Positions 1-11,006 of a stretch of DNA of 64,000 nucleotides are shown here, in pieces. This DNA comes from Papaver somniferum (taxonomy: Eukaryota; Streptophyta; Magnoliopsida; Ranunculales; Papaveraceae). The stretch lies in contig NC_039361.1 in NCBI RefSeq assembly GCF_003573695.1, forward strand, positions 43,051,673-43,115,672, in the 5' to 3' direction. How positions within the stretch are numbered: position 1 is the first letter of the stretch; every line of letters starts with the position of its first letter. Made by a program: the position numbers and the translations under genes. The notes under the pieces are model-generated. The model saw only the letters and a program-made list of their open reading frames with translations, had not been told where the DNA came from and did not search any database.

Positions 1-17
1 AAGCCTGATTATCTGGG

Positions 18-209
18 TTGTATAAGATTTATCGGGGTGAATTAAAAGATGAAGTAAAAGAAATGAAAGGTGAACCTGGAGATTTGAAGGTTCAACTTAA
101 AGTTCTCGAAAAACAGAGAATGGGTGCATACAAGTCTCTTGAGACATGCTTTAAGAGTTTGAACACTGAAAAGACCTCAGTGAACAACAAGAGCACCACT
201 AAAGATTAA
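18..209 (+). CDS. C-terminal fragment of an unknown coiled-coil-like element protein
   Basis: An open frame of about 63 codons, probably the end of a longer frame that begins left of the window; the apparent start near 18 is arbitrary. The product is rich in Lys and Glu, with hydrophobic residues spaced as in a short coiled coil (residues about 8-35, around LKDEVKEMKG and LKVLEKQ). It lies upstream of a Sirevirus-like 3' LTR, where some Sireviruses carry an extra coiled-coil or env-like frame. That link is inference; I do not recognise the protein. Confidence 0.3.
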   Translation: MYKIYRGELKDEVKEMKGEPGDLKVQLKVLEKQRMGAYKSLETCFKSLNTEKTSVNNKSTTKD

Positions 210-1649
210 GTTATATGCTGTAATACTTAATCTAGAAAAATAAACATCAATTTTTGATTTCTTTCAATGATTGTATTGGTCTATTATGAATAAAACTATT
301 ATGAATAAAATTATTTGATTTATATTTTTTATTGTGATAGTTTTTGGTTTACATAGCCTGTGCTTGAATGCTTTATCTTATTGCTATGTATGTATATGGG
401 ATGTTTGATTTCGGTTTTACTACTTGAATATTCAATATCATATATTGTGAACCCTTGTGGTTTGGGTGACTTTTTGATTTAGAGGGTTTAAGTTCTAGCC
501 CATGTTGGTAGGCTTTATGAAAGAATCATGAGGGTTTCTGGTAGAAACAATATGTGAAAAAGTCACAATATGTTGAATCGGTTTTGGTTTAGCATAAAAG
601 CATATGTGTTTCGACGGTTTTCAACTTTTGCTTGCAATTTTTAAAACCTATTTTCAACCTTTCTATCGTAAAGGTTGGTTGTTGTTATTCTTTTGTTTCT
701 GCATAAGGATGACAACATATTGATATTTCGATATCAATTCTCCCTAGATGAAGATGCAAACCTATTGGAGAAGTGGATGCGAAATTTGAGGTAACAATGT
801 TGTTAGTTAATTGTTTTCCTGTTTAAGAAAAGCCTGAGTTTATTTTATATATATTTATTGCTTTTGCTTAACAAAATTTCGGTACAATTGATGTTTATTA
901 CATTATGTGTGTGTGGATGTATGTGTGATTCAATTGGTTTCGGTTAAGAAAAACTATTGTTATCTTGCTTTATTGTATGGTATCAATTGTTTAGGCTTAC
1001 AAAATTTCGGTGCAATTGCGGTGCTTTAATGTCTATGTTGTTTCAATTGCTTCCGGTTGAGGTGAATAATTATGCAAGTTGATTTATTTGGTTTGTATGA
1101 ATTATTTATGGCTTAACAAAATAAAAGGTTTACGGGATGAGTTGTTTAGTCCAATTCGATTCTGGATAAGAGAAACTAAGTTAATTCTGATCTTAGTTAG
1201 ACTTATCGAAGTGAGGTTTCGATTATTCAAGTCTAATCGAATGCCTTAACAAGAAATACTAGTTAACTAACCTAGTACTTGTCTTGTTTAAAATTGAAAG
1301 GTCTAAGTTAATGGATAATTAGAATATGATGAGAAAAATAGAGTTATCTCTATTTTGGTCTTATCGAATAAGCGATTATTTTTGTACAATCGGTTTAGCA
1401 AAGGAACTAAGATGCTAGTTGATTTTTGGTTTGCTAAACTAAAGTGTAAAAATTGTTTCGTACAATTGTTTCCTTGGTAACATATCAAAATAAAACTACT
1501 TGTAGTTTCGGTTTGATATTGGTTATCAGAACATGGTGTGTGGAACCCTCGTGCTTAACTCTACAGGTTGCAAGTCTATTTTGAGATTTGTAAGATTCTT
1601 TTCGTGTTGTCCTTTATTTTTTCGTTTCTTTTTCATTTTGTGACAAAAA

Positions 1650-2016
1650 GGGGGAGAAATATATGGAGTAAACAAGTGATACTGACATTGATTTTATATT
1701 GATTGGTATCGCTAAGGAAAAGAACATTGGTGCTTAAACATTTATCTAAACGAAAGAGTGAAAGCACAGACTAAGGGGGAGTAACATATCATATTAAATG
1801 GTATAACAAAGACGTGCGGATTGAAAATCTACCTATCTTCCTTAGGGGGAGTATTATCTTTGTTATTATAATGTCAACATCGACATTTTTAGGATTGAAT
1901 GTATGCAGTTTATTGTGTTGTTGAATTCGGTAATCAAGCGTATGTGTAATGAATTCTTGTAATTTGTTTATCCATATGATGTAAGAGTTTTGTCACTAAA
2001 ATTGACAAAGGGGGAG
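1650..2016 (+). other. Array of four polypurine tracts
   Basis: GGGGGAG occurs at 1650-1656, 1775-1781, 1845-1851 and 2010-2016, each after a short A- or T-rich run. The last tract sits two bases before the LTR start and is the expected plus-strand primer for reverse transcription. The upstream copies match the multiplied tracts described in Sireviruses. Confidence 0.7.
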
Positions 2017-2765
2017 ATTGTTAGAGCATAGGTCGGTTGAACCCACCAAGCGTTGGTATGTCAAGTTTGGTTGTCATATTTTAGTGAATCAAAACTCATG
2101 TTAAGAGTCGCTTGATTATGTACTAGAGTCAACTTCGTATAGGTTAGCTTGAAAGTATTAGGATAATGAGACTTTACAAGTATTTCGAAGACTTGAAGAT
2201 GTGAAGAAGTAAGGAGCTACAACGACAACAATCATCCTTCCTCTTGAAGTTAGTGATATTTTCTTGAACTATTTCATTCCCTAACGTATCTTTCAAGTCG
2301 TGCATATTGAAAACAAAACTGCAAAACATATTTGAACTCTAGATAGACATAGTATTAAGGAATACAATACGAGGTTTATTGCTTAACCATTAAAATTTGT
2401 AGATAAGACATCCCCACAATCATTTGAATGCTATTGTGATTATGTACGGGTATAAGGTGAGGATTTCATCCTAGGGAACAATGTTTTACATGTGGTCTAA
2501 GGAAGTAAGTTCATAAACTTGTTTGTGAACCGAAAATGAAATTGCCAGGTGTTATTTGTTTTGTTATTCATTGCTTATATTATGAACAACCAATATGTGT
2601 GATTGAGTATAACCGCTCACAACTTGTTTGTGTTCTTGGTAGAACTATTCACAAAGGCCTGACTTATGTATTGATATAACTTTTATTAGTAAAACCGATT
2701 TTAAGTAATCACCTGAGATGGTATGACCGGGTTTGTGATTTTATGTATGACCGAATCTAGAAAAA

Positions 2766-2964
2766 GGGAACCGATCCTAGTAAGAGGTGCAGTACATCAC
2801 AAAGGGGAACCGATCCTTGTATGAGGTGCATCAAGGTTTATAGCATAAAGGGGAACCGATCCTATGGACATGTGCAACACGTTTTTAGGCAAAGGGGAAC
2901 CGATCCTATGGACATGTGCAACACATATAAGTTAGATACCATATATATGTTGGGAACCGATCCT
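2766..2964 (+). repeat. Five-copy GGGAACCGATCCT repeat inside the LTR
   Basis: GGGAACCGATCCT occurs at 2766, 2805, 2851, 2895 and 2952, spaced 39-57 bases apart. The third and fourth copies share a longer unit that includes ATGGACATGTGCAACAC. It lies about 550 bases upstream of the TATA-like box, so an enhancer-type role in the LTR promoter is possible but unproven. Confidence 0.8.
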
Positions 2965-3514
2965 AGTACCTAGTCAACCGAATTGTGGAAAACTAGTGTG
3001 ACTATGCACAATACTCACATGGAGGTAGCACCGAAACTTGTTTTGGTAGAACCGTTAAACCCATGATTGTGATTGAATGTTATTTGATCAATCACATAGT
3101 TCTTGAAAGTCAGATGAACCAATTCTAAACTTGTTTGGAAGTGTGGAAAATCGGTTTCAAGGTTGTAAGTGTGGAAGAGAACTTACAAAGTAAGGATGTC
3201 GACATACTTTGAACACGTGCTGTGAATGTTTATTATTTAATTGTTCAAAGTTATTCCTTAATAGCTAAGTGAAGAGAATCCCAGGATCGAAACATTTAAG
3301 TTAAGAATCTTTCAATTAAGGTTATTAATTTCATTTTGTAGGGAAATAAGGGTTAGTAATATGCATTTACTAATTAGAGATTTTCCGAGATATTTCGATC
3401 ATTATTTTTGGACAGAGCATTTTCAGGAATTATGGAAACCGAATTTGTGCTTTAATGAATATCTTGAGAATATTTTCGGTTTTGGAAATTCCTTGGTGTC
3501 CAAAATTCCTAGTC

Positions 3515-3522
3515 TATAAATA
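3515..3522 (+). promoter_or_regulatory. TATA-like box of the Sirevirus LTR
   Basis: TATAAATA lies inside the LTR, downstream of the short repeats. It is the best candidate for the core promoter driving genomic RNA, judged on motif and position only. Confidence 0.45.
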
Positions 3523-4866
3523 CTTGAAGTTTGCATTTCTAGCAAACTAATCCTTCATAACAACAAACTACCTCTTGTTGTGCTGCTGCTGGTGAAGCCG
3601 CCTATTCGGAGAGGAGAGTAACCTAATTAGACGAAATCTCTTACGTCCGCTCAGTTTAAAGTCTTCTTTGGTATTAAGAAGCTCTATTAGTACCGTTGGT
3701 GGGAAACTAGATAATTGTGGTTTATCTTTTGTTTTCATTGATTTGATTGACTATCGGTGGTTGAACTTTGATTGCACCTAGTTTTTTTATGCTTGAGAAT
3801 CTTATCTTCTGATATAAGATTCACTCAAACTAGTTCAAAGTTTCGACAGGGATCTATAAACTGTTGTTAGTTCTACAGACGATCTTGTGATAATCCATTG
3901 TTAACAGACTCCGTTCTGTGCGTGATTGATCACAAGCGATTCAAGTGATTGTGTGCAGGTGTTTATTGAAGATCTAAGAAGACTTGAAGACGAAGAAAAT
4001 ATTGAAGATTTCTGATTTGTGGGTTCATAATCTTTGTTGTGCACAATACTTGTTTCGGTAAAAAGAGGATCCAATTAATAATCGATTTTATCCTTGTGAT
4101 AGAATTAAATTGATTAATTGAGTAAATCAACATCAACACAATTATTTGGATTAAGAGTGTTGATCGCAAAATCTTAACGATTACTTTAGTAATTGAACAT
4201 AAGATTGATCTAAGGACCTGACGAAGGAGTTTATGTTAAGATAACAGAAGAGCCTTTGTCCGACTCATATCACTTAGTTGAAGAGAGTTGATACCAAACA
4301 GATTTGTTGTTCCTTTACTGTTTTGAATACGAACCAAACGAATTGTTTCAAGTACGTGACATATTTATAAGTTGGAGGCGTGGGAATACAGACAGAACTA
4401 GGTGAACTATAGGTTTAGTTGCTTGGTCGCAACTATACAAAGTTGTTTTAATTTTGTGTAGCGGCTTAATCCTGAGAGTATTCAATTCTGGACTAGGTCC
4501 CGGGGTTTTTCTGCTTTTGTAGTTTCCTCGTTAACAAAATCTTGTTGTGTCATTTAATTTTATTTTCCGCATTATAATTGTTTTATTATAATTAAAGTAA
4601 ATCAGAGAAACGTTAATTCCTATTTACTTGATAAGTGAATCCTATTGTGTTTGGTTAAGTCCGAACCTTTTATCAAGTAACATACTTCGTTGTTGTATTG
4701 TCTCGATCTCGTATCCATAGACGATCACACGAAGTGTGAACCGATTAGTTACATTGTCTCGACTTAGTCCATAGACAATCACTTTCAGAGAAATAACTTA
4801 TAGGTAGGAAAAGTTTTAGCTTGAGATATATTTGGGTACCCTCGCCTTTTCAGTACTACTTAGTTT

Positions 4867-5410
4867 TGTAATATTTCTTCCAAGCTTTCATTGTGTGTTC
4901 CCCCTGTTCATATTGAAGGGAGGTGTATATGAGTATCATATTGTGTCATACTATATTTGATTGTATTTTAAGACTAAGGCTATATATATAATTTTGCATC
5001 CTTGATTGCTTTATCAAATACAAATATTTTTGTCTCTACACTAATGTGGTAAGTTAGCATAATTACCTTTAGAAGAGGGTGCGGTGTTGGTGGGGAGTGG
5101 ATATTTTTTAGGATAAAACATATAGTCTATTTTGGGATTGTCAAAATATGAAAATAGTTTTGAAATTCAAACTTACTGAGGATGTACGATGGGACATATA
5201 TTATACAGTAAAGATGACACTGAATTCTTTTTTAGTTAAGTATAGAGGATATCCATGTTCAAGTGATTGTAAAGCCGTGATTTAACATGTTAATGGACAA
5301 ATCTCAAATTGTTCGTGGAGAGCAAAATTTATTTTGAGTGACCAGGTGAATGATTTTTTAGGTTTCAAAAAAGTTAGTTTATCCCATGTACACTAGAAAA
5401 TCGACAATGA
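4867..5410 (+). repeat. Dispersed duplicate, copy 1 of 2
   Basis: This non-coding stretch is collinear with 17725-18260 in the same orientation. Shared blocks include CATATTGTGTCATACT, TTCCTTGATTGCTT-like sequence, AATTACCTTTAGA, GATTTAACATGTTA and CAAATTGTTCGT. It starts just after the Sirevirus LTR end, while the second copy starts just after the opposite Sirevirus LTR. No coding potential is seen. Confidence 0.75.
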
Positions 5411-5489
5411 AGCATTTAGATTATCCATGCAGAAATTACCCGACTTTGGTTCCCACATAATTGTTTATTTAGCTTATGGTAACCAGACT

Positions 5490-6049
5490 GCGTGATTGTA
5501 CTCGAAAACCCAAGTTTTCTAAATTTTATTCTGCCACAAAGTACCTCATTCCTATATGTTTTGTCGTTACCTTAATTAATATACCAGCAGATTCTACTTG
5601 CTTTACCCCGGGCTTCTAAAAGTCCTAAATGGCGTCTTTCCATGCAGGTTGAATCCGATGCTTTTTTACGAAATCGTTCTTGGATTAGAGTCCTTCGTCA
5701 CCTACCTATGATGTAGTTTGTTGCAAGCGGATCTTTCAAATTAAACAAATATATAATGGTTTTATTGATAGTTACAAATCTCCCCTTGTTGTCAAAAGAT
5801 ACTCTCAACCGTATAGGATTGACTATGATGAAACAATCAGTCCAGTTGTTAAACCAGTAACCATTTATATTTTTCCCTTTATTATTCTGTCTCAATATGG
5901 TCTATCATTAGCTCGACTTGAAGAATGCTCTTTTTTCCATGACACTGTTTATAAAGAGGTATACATGACCCAACCTTCGGGTTTGGTTGATAAAAAAATT
6001 CCTAGCCATGTTTTCCATTTACATAGAGATTTCTATGGTTTAAAATACT
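5490..6049 (+). pseudogene. Degenerate Copia reverse transcriptase fragment
   Basis: Conceptual translation in shifting frames gives the N-terminal part of a Copia-type reverse transcriptase (RVT_2): a TW-like block read as NRSW, then IDYDETISPVVKP, an EVYMTQPSG block, and HLHRDFYGLK at the end. These correspond in order to the conserved start of the domain through the LYGLKQ motif. There is an in-frame TAG at about 5714, a frameshift near 5755 and an extra G near 5611. The fragment ends abruptly near 6049; the catalytic YVDD region, integrase and gag are absent. It is a clear pseudogene in plus orientation. Its relation to the neighbouring Sirevirus LTR is unknown. Confidence 0.8.
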
Positions 6050-6123
6050 ATGTTTTTGCATAACAACGATTGAGAATATTGATTACAACTTTGAAGATAA
6101 TAATAACGATTAATATGTTGTCA

Positions 6124-6406
6124 GATTAAGTATGAACAAATGTTTAATACATTCCAGACCAAAGTTAATTGGTAGTAGGCTAGTGTCTTTAAGGATGTGT
6201 TCAACTTTGAAGATAATATACTATGTTTTTGCATAACAACGATTGAGAATATTTTTTTTCAAAAAGTTGTTATCGCTATGGAATCGGTTCTTCAACAACA
6301 ATGATGCTGAGTTGAACACATTCAGGATCATTGCAACTTGAAATAACGATGCTGAATTTCTCGAAATACAATGACTAAGATTAATAAACATTTGTTCATA
6401 CTTAAT
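6124..6406. repeat. Fold-back structure
   Basis: A perfect 22-bp inverted repeat pairs 6124-6145 with 6385-6406, and an inner 11-bp inverted repeat pairs 6195-6205 with 6311-6321. The two share nearly the same centre. A 33-bp direct repeat (around 6049-6081 and 6221-6253, containing TTTTTGCATAACAACG) overlaps the left arm. This could be a small fold-back transposon or an inverted duplication. No target duplication was identified. Confidence 0.6.
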
Positions 6407-6589
6407 AAAATTCGGTGGAGAAAAATTTATTGTTCGGAACCAAATTATGAATCAAGTTATCATTTGAAAATAGCCTGGAACAGTGATATGTGTCATTGCT
6501 GTTATTCAGCAATGTTTCCAATTGATTTAAAGAAATATAGAACTACTATATTCGGAATACAAGGCAGTGTTATCCGTCGTACGAACTGA

Positions 6590-6943
6590 GAAAATTGTTA
6601 TATGTCTGAAGCCGTATGACATGTATTCGTACACGTAGCGGAGTAGCTATATACCAACTTTCATATTTGTGTGATATGCATATTCGTATGTACATCATGG
6701 GAAAATCTGTTTGTTTCATAATCCGTATAGGTATGTATATTCGTATACAAACCATTGTAGAACTTTGGTAAGGGAACCGGGTTAAAATAATCAAATCGGT
6801 ATGCGAGCCAAAACAGTTTTATGTTCTAGAACTAGTTTAATACCCAAACCGGTACGCAAGTTAAATGTTCTGTGAGCTCCGGAACCGCAAAGGTATTAAG
6901 TTTGCAAACCGGTACGTGAACTAAAAATTTATGTAAACTCTGG
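6590..6943. repeat. LTR-like repeats with AACCGGTACG units
   Basis: Non-coding sequence with at least three related units (around 6797, 6846 and 6907) that share AAACCGGTACG or a variant. Such ACCGGTTT-type repeats resemble the upstream part of the neighbouring Sirevirus LTRs. The block abuts the minus-strand LTR segment at about 6944 in a way that breaks the order seen in the LTR at 2019-4852, so a rearrangement junction is likely. Confidence 0.4.
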
Positions 6944-7474
6944 AACTTTCCTCTCCGAATAGGCGGCTCCGCCAGTAACAATACAACTAGTATGTAGTCG
7001 CTAAACCCTAAGAGAGTTTCTGGAGAGGACGAATCTAGATACAACTAGGACACACCAAAAAGTAGTGTCAGGATTCAAAGATCCCGGTTACCAAGAGTTC
7101 CCTTATATAAACTTCAATGCCTAGGTTGTTTTAGGTTTAAGCTAAGATAATTTTGGACCGGATTAAACGTAAACTAGATTTATTTCTTAACCGTACATTT
7201 ACTCATTTTGTGTAAGATATTCAATGAAAACGTATATGTGTTAACTAGATTTATTGCTTCAAGAAAAAATTAACTAGATTTAGTGGTTGCAAGGTAAATT
7301 CGATGGAAAGTGATATAGATATGTAGACTATATATTACTTAAATAATTTGGTTGTCATATTTTGATATATATATGGATAATTTTATTATGTATTTACGAA
7401 CATTATTTTAGATTAAAGGAAGATATAAAACTCTCGGGAATTGAACAATTAAAATGCTGGAAGAAAAAAGTACA
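6944..7474 (-). mobile_element. Minus-strand Sirevirus-like LTR, third segment
   Basis: Read on the minus strand this holds a TATA-like box (7101-7109) followed by the segment at 6950-6967 that matches 3597-3614 of the plus-strand LTR. The order and spacing relative to the LTR start fit once the LINE (9448-17488) and the 7475-8820 segment are removed. It is therefore taken as part of the LTR that starts at 17719. Confidence 0.6.
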
Positions 7475-8820
7475 TCAGTCAGATTAAGGCAGTGCCGTTA
7501 CGGCACGGTCAGATAACATTTTGAGATATAAACGTTGCATCCGACCATCCCAGTCTCATCCTAGACAAAGACATCCGACGGATGTAAGATTTGTAACCTC
7601 CTTCAATTATTAATATATTCATTGTTAACCCTTATAATTAGTTTCTTCACTAATTAAAAAAATTAATGTGCCAACAAAAAAAATCCTTACCAATTAAATG
7701 CTAAAACTATGTAAAACTCATATTTTATATTAAAAAAAATTTAGAGTCATATCTTTTTAAAATCGAATTTGCCCGCCTTCATCAACCTACAAAAAATAAT
7801 AACATTTAAACATTTGCGGCTACGACATGTAAAACTCTTATTTCTGCCTTGAAATAAACGAATTGTTCTTAATCAACTTCCAAACAAAAAAGAACATTAT
7901 GTTAAAAATACGAAAAATTCATTTCCATTTAACTCAATTTTCTTTTTGGGAAACAATCGTAAAATAAAAATAAATACATATAATTGATTTCTATCCAAAT
8001 AATGAATCACCAAAATTTTTTACTTCGATCATAGGCCTAATTTTAATTTTATTGAAAAAATAAATGTTATTTTAAAACTTATAATTGACCTAGCTAGGAC
8101 ATGTACACTCGCAAGTTTTCATTCTTTGCAGCCTTGCAAATGAGACAACAACCTAGATTGGAATCGCATTCCTTTCAAAGCTACATACACTGACACTGAA
8201 ACCTCAATCTTTTTATAAACTTACCTGAATTTTTGGACGGTTTCCTTTATTCTCTGCATCTTTCAAATTTATTTTTTTATCTTCTTAATCCTGAATGTCT
8301 TTTCCTCCATAACAACACGATTGAGTATCGTCACCCAAACCTTCCATATAACCGACCCATTAGTATCACCAAATCCTTCTATATTATCATAATTCACCTC
8401 CATCTTCTCAACTCCTGATTTGGTGTTGCAAATATCGAATATGGAAAAAGTGCAGGGTGATGTTATATTTTCAACCAGAAATGGTTGCAAATGTCGATGA
8501 AGATTCAGCATAATGGTCCGAATACAACATAAAACAGTATCAAAGACCATCAATCTTTGGGGATCAACTAAAAAAATTATCATTTTAAGACAAAATTAAA
8601 TAATTTACCCGACATTTTAGCAGAAATTATTATTTTAATCAATTAGAAGTGTAACGAATTCATAATTATCTGGATAATAAATATCTTAGATTTTCATACC
8701 CACATGTTCTTATGGGTTAAATAAATCTTATCATAGTTTGTAGTATTTATATTTTTAAATTATTATGACCAAAAATTATTCTGACTTATGCCGTGCCATT
8801 ACGGCACGAGTTATTTCTAG
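7475..8820. mobile_element. Segment with Helitron-like hairpin ends
   Basis: Both ends carry a short palindrome. At the left is GTGCCGTTACGGCAC (7492-7506); read on the minus strand it is followed by CTGA and then T at 7475. At the right a one-mismatch version (about 8790-8807) is followed by ATTTCTAG, ending at 8820 before T. A hairpin, then CTRR, then insertion before T is the Helitron 3' signature, and the same hairpin ends the Helitron at 46310. Two such ends facing outward could be two elements or one with mirrored ends. The interior is AT-rich; its longest frame (8269-8583, minus) resembles nothing I know. Confidence 0.5.
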
Positions 8821-9447
8821 TATTAAACATATTTACAAATAAGTCTTTGAGCATCTTCTAAAGTTTATTGAGACCGTTGGTGGAATGGTTTGTGAATCCT
8901 AAGGCTAAAGTTCACGAGTCAGGAAGCTACGGTTCGTGAACCGGTTCGCCAACACTATGCTTCTCGAGAACTCAGATGGCTGCGATTTGTGAACCGTGTT
9001 AGCCAACAGCTAGCCCTTTCTACCAACATTAAAAATTCAGTTCACCACGGTTCGTGAACTGTCCCCAACAGAACTTACGGTTTGCAAACTGGTGATCACC
9101 AACCTTCCCTATATTTATGAAACTAAAATATCTACGGTTTACGAACCGGTTCATCAACCTACCCTGAGCAGAAATATCATAAGTTCTTAATTTCTCTCTT
9201 ATGATGTTTGAAACATTCCCAATGATAAAATCATTTGTATGAGCGATTTTTCAATTGATTTTTAAATAATTAAATTGTTTCGAACTAATATTGTTAACGA
9301 CCTTTGAACATCTATGCTTGAATCATATTTCGAGATTTTTAACAAGATAAGTTTGACTTTAAATTTGTTCTTTGTAAATCTACTATAAGTCATACAACAT
9401 AATCTCAAAATATAGAATGGTAAGATAGTGAGTAAAATAAAATGATT
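8821..9447 (-). mobile_element. Minus-strand Sirevirus-like LTR, second segment
   Basis: This carries a run of degenerate repeats built on CGGTTCGTGAACCGG (copies near 8930, 8980, 9048, 9080 and 9130), comparable in position to the repeat array of the plus-strand LTR. Its right end, AGTAAAATAAAATGATT (9431-9447), is the target duplication of the LINE and recurs at 17489-17505, where the LTR continues. Confidence 0.65.
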
Positions 9448-9655
9448 GAATTAAGATTGTGCGATAATTCAGAGAGCTCGGCGAATCGGAGCTCTGCGAA
9501 TCGTTCCGTGACTCGGCGACTTTTTTTTCCAGATTTTCTTCTTCGCAGATCTCGTTTTCAGCGCTTCAGATTAGTAATTCAGGTGTTGTTATTTTGGTTT
9601 TCGTTTCTAGTTTTCGATTAACAATGATTGAAGTGTATTAATTGAAGTGCTATTA

Positions 9656-11001
9656 ATGGATTCTGGTTCTAAAAACACTTCGATTGATCATAATAAGTCT
9701 AATATGAATATTTTGAGTTCTGAAAAAAAATTATGAAAATTCCTTCAATTGAGTTGCCTGATGATTTGTTTGAAGAAAGCTTAAATCCTTGGAGATTTTC
9801 TTTGATTGGGAGGCTTGATTTACAGAAACTAAAGTTTATTGATGCTTCAGTAATTTTAAGAAAGCAATGGAAATTGGTGGGTGACTGTAAACTGATTCCT
9901 TTAGGAAGAGGTTTTTTTTAGTATCAAGTTAGATAATGCTCAGGATAATCAGTATATTAAATCTCAGAGGTGGGAGGTTTTAAATCAAGTTCTTCAGATT
10001 AGAAAATGGAGTTCAAATTTCAGACCAACAAGTCAAAGAAGTTCAAAATCAATGGTGTGGGTTCGTTTTCCAGGTTTGGGTCTGGAATTTTGGAGTAAGA
10101 AAATATTGTTCAAGATATGTCAGGAAATTGGAACTCCAATCAAAATTGATAATGCTACTGCAAATTGTGAAGTTGGTTATTATGCTAATGTATTGGTGGA
10201 AATTGATTTTGCTCAATATATTCCTAGTAAAGTATGGATTGGAACTAAATATGGGGTTTCGTTCAGGATGTCCTGATTTCAGATTGTCCAAAGTTCTGCT
10301 CTCATTGTAAAATTGTAGGACATTTAAACTCTGAGTGTAAATTTGAGAAGCAAAGAAGGTCTGATACTCAAAATCTTAATCAGGTTCAGACTCCAAATGT
10401 TAATCAGGTTCATACTCCAAAGGAAAAGCATATTCTAGTGCCATTTGACATTTGTGATCCTTTAGCAGTAAGTGATTCAATAGTAGAAACTATTCAAGAA
10501 ACGGTACAAGTTGCAAAATCAATTGGAGAATGTTTTACAAATACAAGTAAGTTCAGCCCTCTTGAAAATGAAGAAAATGTAGAATTTCCAGAAGTAACGG
10601 TTAATATCTTCCGAGAGCCAGTAAGTGTTACTAACACAGGTGAAACAAATGGCGTTCAACAAGTTAAATTCAGTCCTTTAAAGAATGTGGAAAATGGTGG
10701 TATTCCAGAAGCAATAATACAGGAAGTTCCTAAAGTAGTAGAGGTTGTGCAGAATGAAGATGTGAATATTATCAAATTTGTGGATGGAACAAATGGAACA
10801 GTTGTTCATATGCCAGTGATAATTACTTCTTGGGACAATGTAGTAGAGAAGGAAATGGTTACTTCTAATGCTAGTGCATCTACTTCTTCCAGTCCTGTTA
10901 ATAAATCAAAGGTATCTCCTAAAACTCCTTTAAATAACAAATATAATTTTAGAAAAAATCCTGGTAAAGGGAGTACCAGAAACCCTCCCGCCAAACAGTG
11001 A
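9656..11001 (+). pseudogene. LINE-1 ORF1 (DUF4283-like, CCHC zinc knuckle)
   Basis: Plant L1 ORF1 proteins bind the element RNA. After a start at 9656 (MDSGSKNT) the frame breaks at an A-run near 9727 and again at a T-run near 9913, both typical homopolymer slips. Reading across them gives a DUF4283-like domain (about 9733-10270, containing VWVRFPGLGLEFWSK) and then a zinc knuckle, CSHCKIVGHLNSEC (C-x2-C-x4-H-x4-C), at about 10300-10340. A low-complexity Ser/Lys/Asn-rich tail ends at PPAKQ with a TGA at 10999-11001. The ORF2 frame starts within a few bases. Confidence 0.85.
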
Positions 11002-11006
11002 AGATA

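Larger units (their letters stand above)
1..2018 (+). mobile_element. 3' internal region of a Sirevirus-like Copia element
   Basis: This is the non-coding 3' part of an LTR retrotransposon whose 5' side lies outside the window. It ends directly at the TGTTAG start of an LTR at 2019. Four GGGGGAG purine tracts precede that LTR, the last one touching it, and multiplied polypurine tracts are a published hallmark of plant Sireviruses (Copia). The sequence is AT-rich and no polymerase domain is visible. Apart from the small reading frame at 18-209 it has no coding potential I can support. The Sirevirus assignment rests on the tracts and the LTR, not on a protein match. Confidence 0.7.
2019..4852 (+). 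mobile_element. Sirevirus-like 3' LTR
   Basis: The LTR starts with TGTTAGAGCATA directly after the polypurine tract and I place its end at CGCCTTTTCA (4852). At about 2.8 kb it is long for Copia. It contains a five-copy short repeat at 2.77-2.96 kb, a TATA-like box at 3515, and the segment GCCGCCTATTCGGAGAGG at 3597-3614, which recurs inverted at 6950-6967. The start is well supported. The end is a judgement, because the partner LTR and the target duplication lie outside the window. Confidence 0.65.

Noticed and set aside
4853..4857. GTACT as the target duplication of the Sirevirus at 2019-4852
   Set aside because: The matching copy would lie left of the window, so it cannot be tested here.
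7365..7375. Short AT microsatellite as a feature
   Set aside because: Only a few dinucleotide units in an AT-rich region; no sign of importance.
8269..8583. 104-codon minus-strand open frame as a gene
   Set aside because: It lies within the Helitron-like segment, has no recognisable domain, and overlaps another short frame on the plus strand; nothing supports expression.
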